From Linderina pennispora (lineage: Eukaryota; Kickxellomycota; Kickxellomycetes; Kickxellales; Kickxellaceae): a DNA stretch of 64,000 nt. A model generated the notes under the pieces. That model had not been told where the DNA came from. It saw only the letters and a list, made by a program, of their open reading frames with translations, and did not search any database. The translations under genes and the position numbers were made by a program. The stretch is from NCBI RefSeq assembly GCF_002104995.1, contig NW_024468263.1, positions 124,001 to 188,000 on the forward strand, read 5' to 3'. How positions within the stretch are numbered: position 1 is the first letter of the stretch; each line of letters starts with the position of its first letter. Shown here piece by piece: positions 42,891 through 53,667 of this stretch.

Positions 42891-43685
42891 ATGGACGTCT
42901 GTTCTCTCATCGATACCCACACCCACACCCACACCGCCGCCGATGCTGCCGCCGACAGCTGCTGTGCCGACGCCGCGCCGGGCAAGTCGTTTGTCTGCTC
43001 GTGGCACGACTGCGACCGCTCATTTGCGCGCAAGTCGGACCTGGTCCGCCACTTCCGCATCCACACCGGCGTCAAGCCATTCGAGTGCCCATGGGCTGGC
43101 TGCGAGAAGCGCTTCATCCAGCGCTCAGCCCTCAAGGTCCACTACCGCACACACTCTGGCGAGCGCCCGCACACCTGCGAGGGCTGCGAGCGTAGCTTCA
43201 GCGACTCGTCCTCGCTGGCGCGCCATCGCCGCACCCACACCGGTGTTCGGCCGTACGGCTGCGAGCACCCCGGCTGCAGCAAGCGGTTCACCCGCAAGAC
43301 CAGCCTGCGCAAGCACATGCAAACCCACGATCCGGCCTACACCAAGCCGCGTCGCCGCTCCAGCGTGGAGACTGTTGCTGCCGGGTCTCCTATGCACTCG
43401 GATATGTCGTCGCCGCAGACTGCTCCGGTCAGCCGCCAGACCTCGCCTGCCTTTAGTGTGCAGTTCATGACCACTCCGTCGCCCCGCCCTGCTCACCGCG
43501 AGCTGGCTCAGTACCACTACGAGCCCCAGATGTACACTTTCAAGCAGATGAGCCCGGTCTACGCTGCCGCCCCCAGATCGCCCTTGGACAGCGGTGCCAG
43601 CTCAGCCTCGACCGCCTGCAACAGCCCAGCCATGTACGGCCACCCGGGCACTGTGCTGCCGCCGATCAGCTCTCTGCTGCACTAA
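42891..43685 (+). CDS. Four-finger C2H2 transcription factor
   Basis: The protein has 264 residues from the ATG at 42891. Seen: a short N-terminus with an alternating His-Thr tract (DTHTHTHTAAD), four tandem C2H2 fingers (residues about 36-150) joined by TGEKP-like linkers (HTGVKPFEC, HSGERPHTC, HTGVRPYGC), and a Ser/Pro-rich tail. Fingers 1, 2 and 4 have C-x4-C spacing and finger 3 has C-x2-C. The tail has SPMHSDMSSPQTAP and RQTSPAFS, possible phosphorylation sites, and ends in PPISSLLH. It probably binds DNA in the nucleus as a sequence-specific regulator. I cannot assign an orthologue. A strong TATA box and a 5' leader precede it. It has no intron. Confidence 0.88.
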   Translation: MDVCSLIDTHTHTHTAADAAADSCCADAAPGKSFVCSWHDCDRSFARKSDLVRHFRIHTGVKPFECPWAGCEKRFIQRSALKVHYRTHSGERPHTCEGCERSFSDSSSLARHRRTHTGVRPYGCEHPGCSKRFTRKTSLRKHMQTHDPAYTKPRRRSSVETVAAGSPMHSDMSSPQTAPVSRQTSPAFSVQFMTTPSPRPAHRELAQYHYEPQMYTFKQMSPVYAAAPRSPLDSGASSASTACNSPAMYGHPGTVLPPISSLLH

Positions 43686-46538
43686 ATCCCGCCATATGTA
43701 CATATCTTTTCTATGCGACTTGTAAATACACCACACCAATTCCACTGCCTTTCACCAATATACGCGTATGCACATACAGTTAGCCAGCTGATTGGAAATG
43801 GTGAGCGAGCAGGCCAGTGCGCCATGGAGGCTGCGTGCTTTGTGGACACGCTAGCGTCATTCAGCAGGCCACGGAAAATGCCCCTCCCCACCTGCTCGCT
43901 GTCAGCAATGCGGAGATACTCTGCATTTCAGATGATTCATTCCGACGATTCCCGCACATACCACCGCCCACTCAAGGATTCATCTTCCAGTGACCTATAT
44001 CGATTGTTGGGGAGACTGGCTGGCCCTCTGGGGCTGCAACTCTCTCCTCCTGATGGTTTTCACGCTCTGGCCCCTGGGTACAGGCGTCATTGTTAATAAG
44101 CATGCGTGCGCTATCTGCGACATCCCATATCGGCACTGCCTGCCTCCCAATGGCCAAGGCTGTTCCTGAAAGCAGAACACAGATCCGCACGATGATAACC
44201 AATTGTGACTATTATCCGGAGGTTAACCGGCCAATTGTCTATGCGTGGTGGTCTCAGCTCCGCCCCTGCTCCAGACCCAAATGAGTCAGATCCTATGCGC
44301 ACTCAGTGCCTGCCAGAACGTTGGGGTGGAGTGAGTGCTGAGGGTATTTCTGCATGATAGCAGCTATGCAGGCGGTGGGGAGGCAAATAGTATAAGGCGC
44401 AATTGATCGATACCATCGCGAAATTCCCAGGGGGGCACGCTGCCGATGGGAAACGCACGCAAAACAATTTCCGTGACGGGTCGCTGCGCACATAAAGCAT
44501 TTTGGCGTCCCGGAGGGCGATCGCGGGAACGGACCACCCTTCCCATCGATCAATAATGGATGCTGGCAATCTTCGCTGCTTCGCGATCGATGCGGCAGCT
44601 CGCTCACGACCGTGATTAGATCAGATCTGCTAATACTAGGGGGCTTGTGTTCGCTTGAGCTGCAGACACGCTTAGTGAACCGATAGGCGATTGGGCTGCT
44701 TCCTGATGGCACATGGAGGTCGGACGATTTCACATGTGTGGAAATAAGTGTTGACTAAAAAGTCAAGCGAGTTCTGGATGTGGCTCCCTAAAGTTCTGCC
44801 TGGCATCTGCTTGTTGGGGGAGCAGGTAGCCCAGAAGCCTGCTGATTGACCGACATGGCCTATAGCATGTATGTTGTTGAAAAATTCAACATGCTGCCTG
44901 CTGTATACAAACATAGGGCAGGCCATTAATCAACATCACGATTATTTCGCAGAATCAGCAGATAGTCTCGCTGTGGTCATAAGCCATGAGAATCTTCCAA
45001 GCATCCATGGACTGTCTAGGAGAAACGAGCAACTCTATACCGAGCCAAACTGAACTCTGGCTGAGACAGTCCTCTCCGGCTTCCCGAGCGATAACGCTGA
45101 TATTGTGGACGCAAATGCTCGACGAATCAATAGCTGTCGGCAAGCAAGCAGGCCAGTAGGGTACAGCGAGATGGACACGAGCCACCTCTCCAATAGCGAC
45201 AGCGAATCTGCTGCGTTTCCCTGGCTATCACGACAGACTATCCATGATTGTCTCTGCCGTCCCAAATGGTGAGTAATCTCTAGAGAGCATGTGGGAACAT
45301 AGTGCCAGACCGTTGAGACAAATGCGCCAACCGGTCCTGGACCGCATAGCAATAGGCTACAAAAGGGGGTCCTGGTCCCCAAGACCCGAGCCAAAAAACA
45401 GATTTCTCAGACAAATATGCAAATGTAGGTTGTCGATCGTACGAGGTTCCTTCAGCATTAAAGCCTCAACACTGGATTCGCTGTGGGCGAGGAAAAGTGG
45501 TGCGCAGCGAAGGGTGTGTGCAGGCTCGGATGCTGCTGCTTTGGCGATAATGGCCAGTATTCCGACATGTCATCTGCCCTCCGCGAATGGCCAGGAAGGA
45601 TCAGCACAGACTGCTGGTGCGCTAGCGATTCCGTTGGGACGCAAAGCACGCACTTCGTAAAAAGACCCCAGTCGCACTCCGGTATTGCGTTGTTTACGCC
45701 TCTGCTAGTCGCATCTAGCTGCATGTTGATGACACGGAGATGCATAGGCGGTCTGGATTGTTTGCTAGTTTTTCAGGGAGCCTGCAGCATGTGCGGCACA
45801 TTAGCAAGCCAAGGCAGCAGTGGCGGTTGTGGCAGCTGCGGCAGCTGCGGCAGTGTGGAGCCGGGCGATTGTAGACTGTGGCAAGCACCTGGCCTGGCCT
45901 AGCTTGTCATAGTTCCTGTGTTGCACGGCCCGTGACTAGCTATAATTGGAGCATCACGTTGTCTGCGACCAGTCTGGACCGGTCCGGAGCCTTGCTGCAG
46001 CGCACCAACCAAGCGGCACCTACTCACTCGAGCCGGCGAATGGGGGCCATTCTCCCCTCTGCACAAGCAATTGGGCGACTGCTAGCAGGTAAGGAAATCT
46101 GTTCGGTCTGCCATTTCGGACCGCTAGGCGGAGTTGGCGCTGTATGAGGGAGAGGGGCAAGCCAGCAAGCGCCCAACGGTCCTCTCTGGCTGCAAGCCTG
46201 GGTCAAGCAAGAAAACAACAACATCCGACTGCAACGAAGGAGAAACGCGAGATCTACATTGGGCTTGTTTTGGTTTTTTTCGCATTCCAGATGTTGCGGC
46301 TCTCGCACCTTCTGCATTCTACAATAGCAGGTAAAGAGAGGGAGCCAAGGGAGGATGAGAAATTGCGCGGAGCGGCGATCGCCCTTTGAGAGGCGAAATT
46401 CAATGTACGAATTGTTCATCCTTTCTCCAAAGTGACACCACCACCGCTACCAGAGCTAGTGGCCACACCGGGTGCTTTTCCCCCTCCCCAACCGGTCTGA
46501 GTTTGACATTGCCCTCCTTCGCTGGGCAGCGCGGATTG
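43686..46538. other. Nearly 3 kb without a recognisable gene
   Basis: Short frames only. A repeat of GGCAGCTGC units lies at about 45836-45853 (encoding Gly-Ser-Cys if translated). No tRNA, transposon end or long repeat seen. Confidence 0.45.
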
Positions 46539-46546
46539 TATATAAA
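46539..46546 (+). promoter_or_regulatory. TATA box of the Ser/Ala-rich wall protein gene
   Basis: TATATAAA lies 122 bp before the ATG at 46661, with a pyrimidine-rich leader. Confidence 0.65.
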
Positions 46547-46660
46547 TGCTGCCCGCCGCCTGGGATGTCGAGGAACCGGCATAATACCTTATTACTTCCC
46601 TTCGTCTCACGCACTCCCTCCCCCCTCCACCCTATCTACGCTCTAGATTACAATATCATA

Positions 46661-47035
46661 ATGCAGATCTTCGCCGCCATCGCTGTCTTCGCCGTCGCTG
46701 CTCTTGCCGCCGACTCCTCCGCCTCCACTAAGGCTTCCGCTGAGGCTTCCGCTGAGGCTTCTGTTGAGGCCTCTGTTGAGGCCTCTGTTGAGGCTTCGGA
46801 GGCCGCTTCGGAGGCTGCCTCGGAGGCTGCCTCGGCCGGCTCTGTCTCGTCTGAGCTTGGTGAGCTCGATGATACTGAGTCGGCCTCCGGCTCCCACTCG
46901 GGCTCTCACCACTCTTCCAAGGGTGCTTCCAAGTCCGCCTCGAACGAGAAGTCCACCTCGGGCTCCTCGAACGGTGCCGCCAAGGTTGCCGGCTCTCTGG
47001 CCGCTGTTGCCGTTGCCGCCGCTGCTTTCTTCTAA
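46661..47035 (+). CDS. Small Ser/Ala/Glu-rich GPI-type wall protein
   Basis: The protein has 124 residues. Seen: signal peptide MQIFAAIAVFAVAALAA; a low-complexity array of EAS steps (SAEASAEASVEASVEAS, then EAASEAASEAAS); a Ser/Gly/His segment; a Ser/Lys-rich stretch; and a hydrophobic C-terminus (AAKVAGSLAAVAVAAAAFF) right after SSNGAAK, the layout of a GPI-anchored protein. The array comes from near-perfect 12-bp and 6-bp DNA repeats, so length variation between strains is likely. It is probably a heavily O-mannosylated surface protein. Function beyond that is unknown. Confidence 0.8.
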   Translation: MQIFAAIAVFAVAALAADSSASTKASAEASAEASVEASVEASVEASEAASEAASEAASAGSVSSELGELDDTESASGSHSGSHHSSKGASKSASNEKSTSGSSNGAAKVAGSLAAVAVAAAAFF

Positions 47036-47879
47036 GCTTTACCTGTGCGCATTTTAGATTTATTCTACTAGATGTCCTGGTATCTCTTTCGCCTCCCCGT
47101 TCTATAATTACCAATTGTAATCTCTCAAAACAATAGCCTTGGGGCTTGTGGATAAAGCAAGTCGTTTTGTAATCGCAGACTTGGTGACCCGGCACGCACA
47201 TGAAACAATATACCGCCGCTTGAAATGGCGGCGACGCGTTGGAAAACCAGGTCCTTGTTTGTGGGGAGCCAATTCACGAGGATGTAGTGTGCGACCTGGC
47301 TCCATTTTTTTCGCTCCGCTTCATCTTATCTCTGGAGACGGTACCGTGCTCGCCGTATTGGGGAGCGGTCTTCTAGACAGTCTATTTCGGTCTACAGATT
47401 TGGTTGGGTAGGCTGTCCGACTGAGAGATCTAGCTTCTCACAAGCGGATACTCCTGTCGTATTCCCAGAGCTCAGTGCAGTCGAGCCTAGTGGGACCAAT
47501 AGTCAGCCATGTTTTTTTTTGGCTCTTCCAACCACACTTCTCAGTCTGCGTGCGTGCCACACGCCTGCAGACTGCCAGGATATTTCAAAGAACTGCAAGG
47601 GGTGTGAGGAGTCATGCATTAGTGCCGGTGCCTATTTATAGCTACATGGCCAGTAGTGGAGGATGCAGCATGCATGAGTGGAGAGGACTAAAAGTGTGTT
47701 TATTAGTGTTTGAAGAATGAAGAAATGGATAGTAGCCCTCTCCAGCCCCCGCCATCGCTTCCCTCTGCACTACATCAGTGGAGCAGATGCACACGGGGAA
47801 AGGCGGGGGGCATTGGAGAGACATGGAAGGAGATCAAGTGCGGAGAGAATAGGCGGGAAAAGAAGAGGAAAGGGGGCAT
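47036..47879. other. Intergenic, no gene seen
   Basis: A TATA/MEF2-like CTATTTATAG lies at 47632-47641 with no gene following. It sits in the 3' neighbourhood of two converging genes. Confidence 0.5.
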
Positions 47880-49014
47880 CTACGCCTGGGCCATGGTGGG
47901 CTGGTGAGGGAGCGGGACGCTGGGAGCGGGCATGCCCGACTGGCCAGCGGCGGCAGCAGCGGCCTGCTGGGCGCGCATCTCCTTGATCTGCCTGAGCTGG
48001 GAGGTTCTGAACTGCTCATAGTGGCGCTGTGCAGTGACCTCGACCAGGTCCGACAGGTGGGTGCGCAGCAAAAAGTTGCGCAGGTGGACAAAGTCGCTGT
48101 GGCCCTCGTCGAAGATGTTGATGACGCCCCAGCCGTGGCGGCGCCCGCGGATGGACTTGCCATCGATCTCAATGATCTCCTCGGATCCGACAACAGCGAA
48201 CGGCACCAGCTCCTTGATGCTGGCGTTCAGCGCGCGGTCCTCATCGTCGTCCTCATCGCTGGCATACGGGTACACGGAGATGCGGTGGAAGGCAAGCTCC
48301 TCTTTGATGCGGCGCTTGAAGACAGTGCGCTCGTCGACGGTCATCGAGTCAGACTTGGCAATGACCGGGATCACGTTGGTGACCTCAGTCAGGCGCTTCA
48401 GCACCTCGACATCCAGCGGGCGCAGGCCGCGGTTGCCCGGGTTCAAAAAGTACAGGCAGGCGTGCACGCGGGTGTCGCTGATGACGCGGTCGCGCTGCGG
48501 CTTCAGCTCGCGCTCCAGGTACGCCGCATGCTGGTCCTTGATGTACTTGATCACAGGGACCCAGCAGCCCTCGTTGTTGCACTGGTCGCCAAACCCAGGC
48601 GTGTCAATGATCGTCAGCTTGACCCGCACGCCGTTCTCCTCCAGCGTCTGCGTCACAGGCGAGATCTCGGTTGTCTTGCGGATCACCTCCTGCGCCGTGC
48701 GCCGTCCCTGCGAGTCAACCAGGTGGCTCGAGAAAATGCTGTTCACCAACGTCGACTTGCCCATGCCCGACTCGCCCACGAGAATAACGTTGAAATTGAA
48801 CCCGCGCTTCAGGAACTTGCGCTCCATCTGCTGAGTAATTGTGTCGAAGCCGACATAGGTCTGGTTATCCTATAGTGCAGTGAGAAGGAAGACAGTATTG
48901 CACATACTCTGTTAGCCCACTTGTTGTGTACGCTTAAATTCGCCTCCCTGATGAAGAGCGTCTCCAGTCGAAATTGCAGCACTTCAATAGGCGTCTCCTT
49001 ACATTCGCCGACAT
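47880..49014 (-). CDS. Septin (CDC10-like), 12-nt first exon
   Basis: A GTP-binding septin that forms filaments at the septum and bud or hyphal cortex. Exon 1 is 49014-49003 (just MSAN), then a 133-bp intron (49002-48870, GTAAGG to TATAG, phase 0), then exon 2 48869-47880. The protein has 333 residues. Seen: the polybasic-preceded core MERKFLKRGFNFNVILVG, G1 GESGMGKS, G3 DTPGFG, the septin element PFAVVGSEE, G4 AKSD, and the septin-unique GRRHGWGVINI. The C-terminus is short and Ala/Gln/Pro-rich without a coiled coil, which is typical of the CDC10 group. The N-terminal TYVGFDTITQQM also matches CDC10. The tiny exon explains why the first residues are easily missed. Confidence 0.92.
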
Positions 49015-49885
49015 TGTATTTTGAAGGGGTTATTTTGTAGGAAGAGAATAATAAAATAGGAAAGAGAGTTTGGTGTTGCAAGAGGTAGAGAGAGCAGAGG
49101 AGAAAGAGGGGGGAAAACTGCCCAGTGTTGGGTGATAAGTGTGCAGGCTAGAAAAAATGCATATTTCTGCGGGCATTAACGGGCGGTGGCCAAACGAATT
49201 GCAGTAGGGCGAAAAAGAAAAATAGCTGGGATGTTTTTGTTTTGGAGTTTTCTGCGCAAAGAATGCTTGTTTCAAACGCGGGTGGCGGAAATAGGGGCGG
49301 GCGCGAAACATAGGTGCTGGCGCCAGACGAGGCTTGGAGACAGGGTGCCAGCATTCCCAGCCGGGGAGGCAGGCGAGAACGTTGTGCTCGGCCAGCACAC
49401 CCCCTCGCTGGCCCTGAATGCCGGTAATTGCAGCGGGCAAGAGACGACGCTGCCAACCCCCCGCGAAATGAATAGGAGGCCGATATATTGCTGGAGCATT
49501 CTCCACATACGCCAGATACAGCGGTCGTTTTTGTCCGCTACCACCAAGGATGCTGCTTAGGAAAGCCACAAGCTGAAGGCAGGCAGCCGGCAGCAGAACC
49601 ACGGTCCTCATACGGTCCTCATGCTTTGGCTGGTCCCAACTAGCGATCTGCATTCTTGTTTTTGTGGGCAGGTGTGCGCCATGCGTCTGTCAATCAGACA
49701 TCCAATGGCGGGCTTGGGAGCGCAGCGTCCTGCCGGCTCGGCTCGCACCATAAATCTCCCCCGCCATCGCTGGGGCTATGCCATGTGTGAGGTGGGCAGA
49801 CGCTCTCCGCGGAATCCTACATACTCGCCAACGTCTCCACATACACATACGTTATATTTAGTCTCCCCGGCCTCCATTGCCAGTC
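49015..49885. other. Divergent intergenic region
   Basis: No gene seen. It holds the upstream regions of the septin and CHY genes. Confidence 0.5.
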
Positions 49886-50254
49886 ATGTGCAAGCATATT
49901 CTGAACGCCCAGGTGTCGATTCGTGCCCCGTGCTGCAAAAAGTGGTTCGACTGTCCCGAATGCCACGCCGAGCAGACCGACCACTCTCTGAAGCAGTCGG
50001 ACGAGATGGTATTCATCTGCAAAAAGTGCAAAAAGGCGTTCCGCAAGGACGTGCGCGACTATGAGCCTGAAGACGAGTACTGCCCGCACTGCGACAACCA
50101 CTACGTGATCGACGCCAAGACGCCGCGCGCTGCACTGGGTGTCGAGGGCGAGGATGCTCGTATGGACAACCGCTTTGTCAAGGACGACCGTGTCAAGGGA
50201 TATGAGAAGAAGTCCATATACGCCCAGGACAACCTGGACGAGCGTCTCGGTTAA
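49886..50254 (+). CDS. CHY-type zinc-finger protein
   Basis: The protein has 122 residues. Seen: a complete CHY zinc finger from residue 2: MCKHILNAQVSIRAPCC, KWFDCPECHAE, DHSL, FICKKCKKAFRKD and EYCPHCDNHYV, giving three zinc sites. The C-terminal 40 residues are charged (KDDRVKGYEKKS). Stand-alone CHY proteins of this length are conserved in fungi. Yeast Hot13, which keeps the Mia40/Tim import system zinc-free, is a distant relative, but this one is closer to the widely conserved uncharacterised fungal CHY protein starting CKHILNAQV (from memory). The start is the ATG at 49886, directly before the conserved CKH. No intron. It converges with the next gene 32 bp away. Confidence 0.85.
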   Translation: MCKHILNAQVSIRAPCCKKWFDCPECHAEQTDHSLKQSDEMVFICKKCKKAFRKDVRDYEPEDEYCPHCDNHYVIDAKTPRAALGVEGEDARMDNRFVKDDRVKGYEKKSIYAQDNLDERLG

Positions 50255-50286
50255 AACATTCTGATTAGACATGGGGAGGGGAAATA

Positions 50287-51123
50287 TTAATTGATTGCTA
50301 TAACAATTGTTAGCAGTGGCAGTAGGAGCGTGCCGGCCAGCAACAGGCTCGTGCGGGTGGCAGAGTTGGCTAGCCGCGAGTATTCTGCTGACCACACGTC
50401 AATGCTGTCGGAGGATGAGTCGGAGTCGAGACCAGACAGCTCTTGCCCTTCGTCATCGCTGCTGCTGTCTGCTGGAGTGGACTCTTCTGCCGACAGCCAG
50501 CCGGCTGATGTTGACGATGTCGCGATCCATAGCCCAAACGGCAACTCTGTGCCCCGTGAACGGTGTGACGTCGACGATGGGCTGTTGCTCGGGTCGGTCG
50601 GCACAGCTGCCGCAGTAAACAGCAGCTGCAGACTGCTCGTAAGCGAAGTAGCAGTCAAAGCAGTAGGTGGTAGATCGGAGGTGGCTTGTGGGGACAATGT
50701 GGTTATGATGCTCACAGGTTGCTGCGACATGGGCATTGCTGAGAACAGCGGTGCTGCCGGACTAGCAGGCTGTGTTGGTGCTGTGGCAGCCTGTGGGCCT
50801 GCGGCAGCTGGTGACGAGGCGATGGAGGCGGCCAGTGGTTGAGGCACCAGGGATACAAATCCTGCGGCAGGCATTGTTGTCTGGGCAGCAGCAGGTGTGG
50901 GAGCCGGCTGTGCAAACGGAAGCTCCAGTGCTAGCCGCTCGTTTCCGCTGGTGTTTGCGAACATATCTGGCGACAGCCGCTCGAGCTCTTGGACAAGGCT
51001 CTGGATAGCGTGCTGCTGCTCGCTGTTGTGCGGCTGGATCAGACGGAATGGTGCTTGGCTCTGGAGTGTCTGCGCCATAGCAGTGGCAAACAAACATGAC
51101 GAAACGATGCTGCTGAATAGCAT
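50287..51123 (-). CDS. Ser/Pro/Ala-rich secreted or GPI-type protein, unrecognised
   Basis: The protein has 278 residues from the ATG at 51123. Seen: signal peptide MLFSSIVSSCLFATAMAQ; a short helical segment rich in charged residues (HAIQSLVQELERLSPDMFANTSGNERL); a long Pro/Ala/Ser/Thr/Gln-rich middle; an acidic DSSSDDEGQELSGLDSDSSSDS; and a hydrophobic C-terminus after SATRTS (LLLAGTLLLPLLTIVIAIN) consistent with a GPI signal or single anchor. A TATATA element lies at about 51258-51263, around 135 bp upstream. It is probably a cell-surface glycoprotein of this lineage. No known domain. Confidence 0.7.
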   Translation of the reverse strand: MLFSSIVSSCLFATAMAQTLQSQAPFRLIQPHNSEQQHAIQSLVQELERLSPDMFANTSGNERLALELPFAQPAPTPAAAQTTMPAAGFVSLVPQPLAASIASSPAAAGPQAATAPTQPASPAAPLFSAMPMSQQPVSIITTLSPQATSDLPPTALTATSLTSSLQLLFTAAAVPTDPSNSPSSTSHRSRGTELPFGLWIATSSTSAGWLSAEESTPADSSSDDEGQELSGLDSDSSSDSIDVWSAEYSRLANSATRTSLLLAGTLLLPLLTIVIAIN

Positions 51124-51838
51124 TGGGTGTGCTTTGTGAAATGGCAGATGTTTGTTGAGGACCAGAATTGTTGTTGATAATTGAACAAGAAAATTTACAA
51201 AAGCATGCTTGGAAACGTTTCTAGACCAGCTGAATGCCTTGGCCAAACGTTGCTGGCATATATACCAGGCGAGATATGTAAACGGAAATCTGCTACTGCG
51301 CACTGGTCAAGAAGCGTGGCAATAATGTCCAAGCGTCCTAGTGAAAAAAAAACCATCTGCCCTCATCTGCTCCCTCATCTGCTCCCTCGCCAGTAACGCT
51401 CTGCGGACACTACATGAAAAGGACAATTGCTCCTGGGTCGAGCAGTTAATCGGCGCGTCTCTACCACCGGAAGCAAGGAAATGACGGAGGGAACGGTGGC
51501 TCGTAGCCAGTAGCTGCAGTCCTGCAGTGCAAAAAAAAAAAAAACTACCAAAGGACGTAGTGTGGTAGCAGCGCAGCCTCTCATCTGAACCTGCCTTTGC
51601 TGCAGTTATATGGTGTGCCCGGTTACGTGCTGGGAGGCAGGAGCGCAAAGAAAAGCAGTGGTGCGCGTGTGGCGCTGGGCAAAAGAATATTGGAGGGGGC
51701 CAGATTTTTTTTTCGAAGCATCTGGATAGTAACTCGCCATGTCTTCCGGGTACATTCCCTTTTTTTGTCCCAGCAAGCACCTATGCAATATTCTCTTCTG
51801 TTTCATATCTCCTAGTCAACCCTCCCCCAGATCCAAGC
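51124..51838. other. Divergent intergenic region with poly-A tract
   Basis: A run of 16 A lies at about 51529-51544, a T-run at 51706-51713. No gene seen. Confidence 0.5.
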
Positions 51839-52974
51839 ATGTCCAGTATCTTCCGCCGTCCGCAGGCTCCCTCCCGACAGCTTCTGACCTGGGAGGAGCG
51901 TGCACACGCGGCATTGGCAGCCGCACGCGAAGTGGAGGAGCTCTCGGGCGAGTCCGGTGCCGACCCGGCCCTCGGAGGTGTCTGTCTCCCGGCGCCTTTA
52001 CCACGGCCCGCGCTATGCTCTCCCAGGCAGCGATTCCAGCACACCAGGCGGCCAAACTCCAGACGCGCGAGGAACCCTGCACAGTGACCCAGGCGAATAT
52101 GAACCTGCGCACGGCATCCCTGCACCTCTCGTCGGTGGTTCTGGAGACGCCCGAAAAGGTGGATTCGGTGACGAGCTCGCCATACTTTTCTCTATCGTTT
52201 GTTGTGGACGCGCTGGTGCCGCTGACGATAAACTGCTACTGGCTTGCGACCGAGGAGTGGGGGAATGGGCCGTGCCCGAGGTTTGTATCGCGCACTGACC
52301 ACCACAGGAGCTACCAGATGGAGGCGGGGCTCGACCAGATGTTCTCCCTGCCGCGTGCCGACTGGCTGCACCCGAGTGAGGACCCGTACAAGACACTGGC
52401 GTCGTCCGACTGGCAGGCCCGCAACGCCGCCCTTCAAGGCAACCAACGGGTCGTGTCCGCCGGCCACTGCCCCACTCCCCGATAGCCACAGCTCGGAGGC
52501 GATCGAAACTGCAAGCGATGGGCGGCAGCGAGATCCAGGAGATTGCTGATGGCGACGCACAAAAGGCGCCTGCATATGGCCTGGTGGTCGAGCTTGTCGA
52601 CAAGCGACCGCCCTAATCCTGTCGAGCGTGCGCGCCAAATATCGTTTATTGAGTTCTACCGCGACGCACGCGTTCTGGTGCCGCGGTGCGTCAAGCAAAA
52701 GGTGTTTCTGGACGGCATGCTGTATTTGCAGTACGAGATCTACGGGCTTGGCGACGCGCCACCGCAATCGTCAATGATGCTGGGGAATGGCGAGGAGGAG
52801 TCGGTCCTGCAGTGCGCCATTTGCCTGTCGGACGAACTCGACACGGTTCTTCTGCCATGCAGGCATTTGTGTATGTGCAGGGATTGCGCGAATACGTATC
52901 GGCAGCAGAGCAACAAATGCCCGATTTGCCGCAGAGTCGTTGACACGATCCTGAATGTGCAGAGTGTGGGATGA
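51839..52974 (+). CDS. MGRN1/RNF157-type RING E3 ubiquitin ligase, frameshifted
   Basis: A soluble E3 of the mahogunin/LOG2 family. Seen in order: a short N-terminus (MSSIFRRPQAPSR), an NMNLRTASLHLSS strand, the domain next to RING (SPYFSLSFVVDALVPLTINCYWLATEEW, YQMEAGLDQMFSLPRADW, IEFYRDARVLVPRCVKQKVFLDGMLYLQYEIYGLG), then a C3HC5-like RING: [39 protein letters not shown]. The last 144 codons are clean. The N-terminal two thirds need about five +1 shifts. The length, the strand order of the middle domain and the RING type all fit MGRN1. Substrates are unknown in fungi. The start is the ATG at 51839. Confidence 0.85.
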
Positions 52975-53104
52975 AGAAAGCAGTCTTGCATTTAGAAAGG
53001 AAAAGAAAATAACTGGTCACACACAGTGGTGTGCGCACAATATACGACCACTTGCGCACTGGACCCATGCTTAGTCAATAATAGGAATCACTGCTCTCAG
53101 TATA

Positions 53105-53656
53105 ATGAACAAGGCTGTGAACCAGTATCATGTCTTCCAGAAAAACACCAATGTGGCGACCTGCGGGGTGGGGTGGTGACGGCTCAGGCAAAGTCGACTC
53201 CTTGCATGTGCTGTTCGATCCAGCAGACAGCAAACCACACCGACTGCTCGATGCGCCGCACTGACAGGGGGCGGCTGGAGGAGACCAGTGGACTGGGATC
53301 TGATCTGCACATCGCATATACTGAACCACACGGCATGCGTGGGGGACGGTGGGTCGCCGCTATTCATCCGCACAGACACGATGCCCAGCCGGTCGCCAGA
53401 CGAGGCGACTTATGCGATGCTGGGCGTGCTGAGCTCCAAGTCCTCAAACACCGTGCAGACGTCCAGCTGCTACTGTCAGGACGGGCACGATGTTTACATC
53501 AGTTTGCTGTATTTCATTGATTGGATCGCAAACACCACCGGCATCGAGCGCATGGCTTTGGAGGTCGCCGAGCCGCATACCGGCGCCAGCACACGATCGA
53601 TCGCTGCCGAGCTATCTTCTGCACTGCTAGCTTTGACTGCATGTGTCTTAATATAA
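53105..53656 (+). pseudogene. Trypsin-like serine protease fragment with altered active site
   Basis: Only the C-terminal half of an S1 fold is visible. A strand pair around VATCG-GGDGSGKVDSLHVLF is reached through frame shifts near 53170 and 53250. It is followed by the clean frame LICTSHILNHTACVGDGGSPLFIR, YAMLGVLSS and YISLLYFIDWIANTTGI, then a hydrophobic tail (ELSSALLALTACVLI) like a GPI signal. The family has GDSGGP at the nucleophile; here it is GDGGSP, so the catalytic serine position is Gly. The regions that would carry His57 and Asp102 are missing, because the MGRN1-like gene ends 130 bp upstream. I read it as a truncated, probably inactive relic. A spliced gene with its 5' part elsewhere is less likely. 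Confidence 0.55.
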
Positions 53657-53667
53657 CATAAGAAGCC

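Noticed and set aside
47632..47641. CTATTTATAG as another MADS-box site or TATA box
   Set aside because: No gene starts downstream on either strand within a sensible distance; kept only as a note.
49148..49653. Minus-strand frames upstream of the septin gene
   Set aside because: Low-complexity translation, no domain, and they overlap a likely promoter region.
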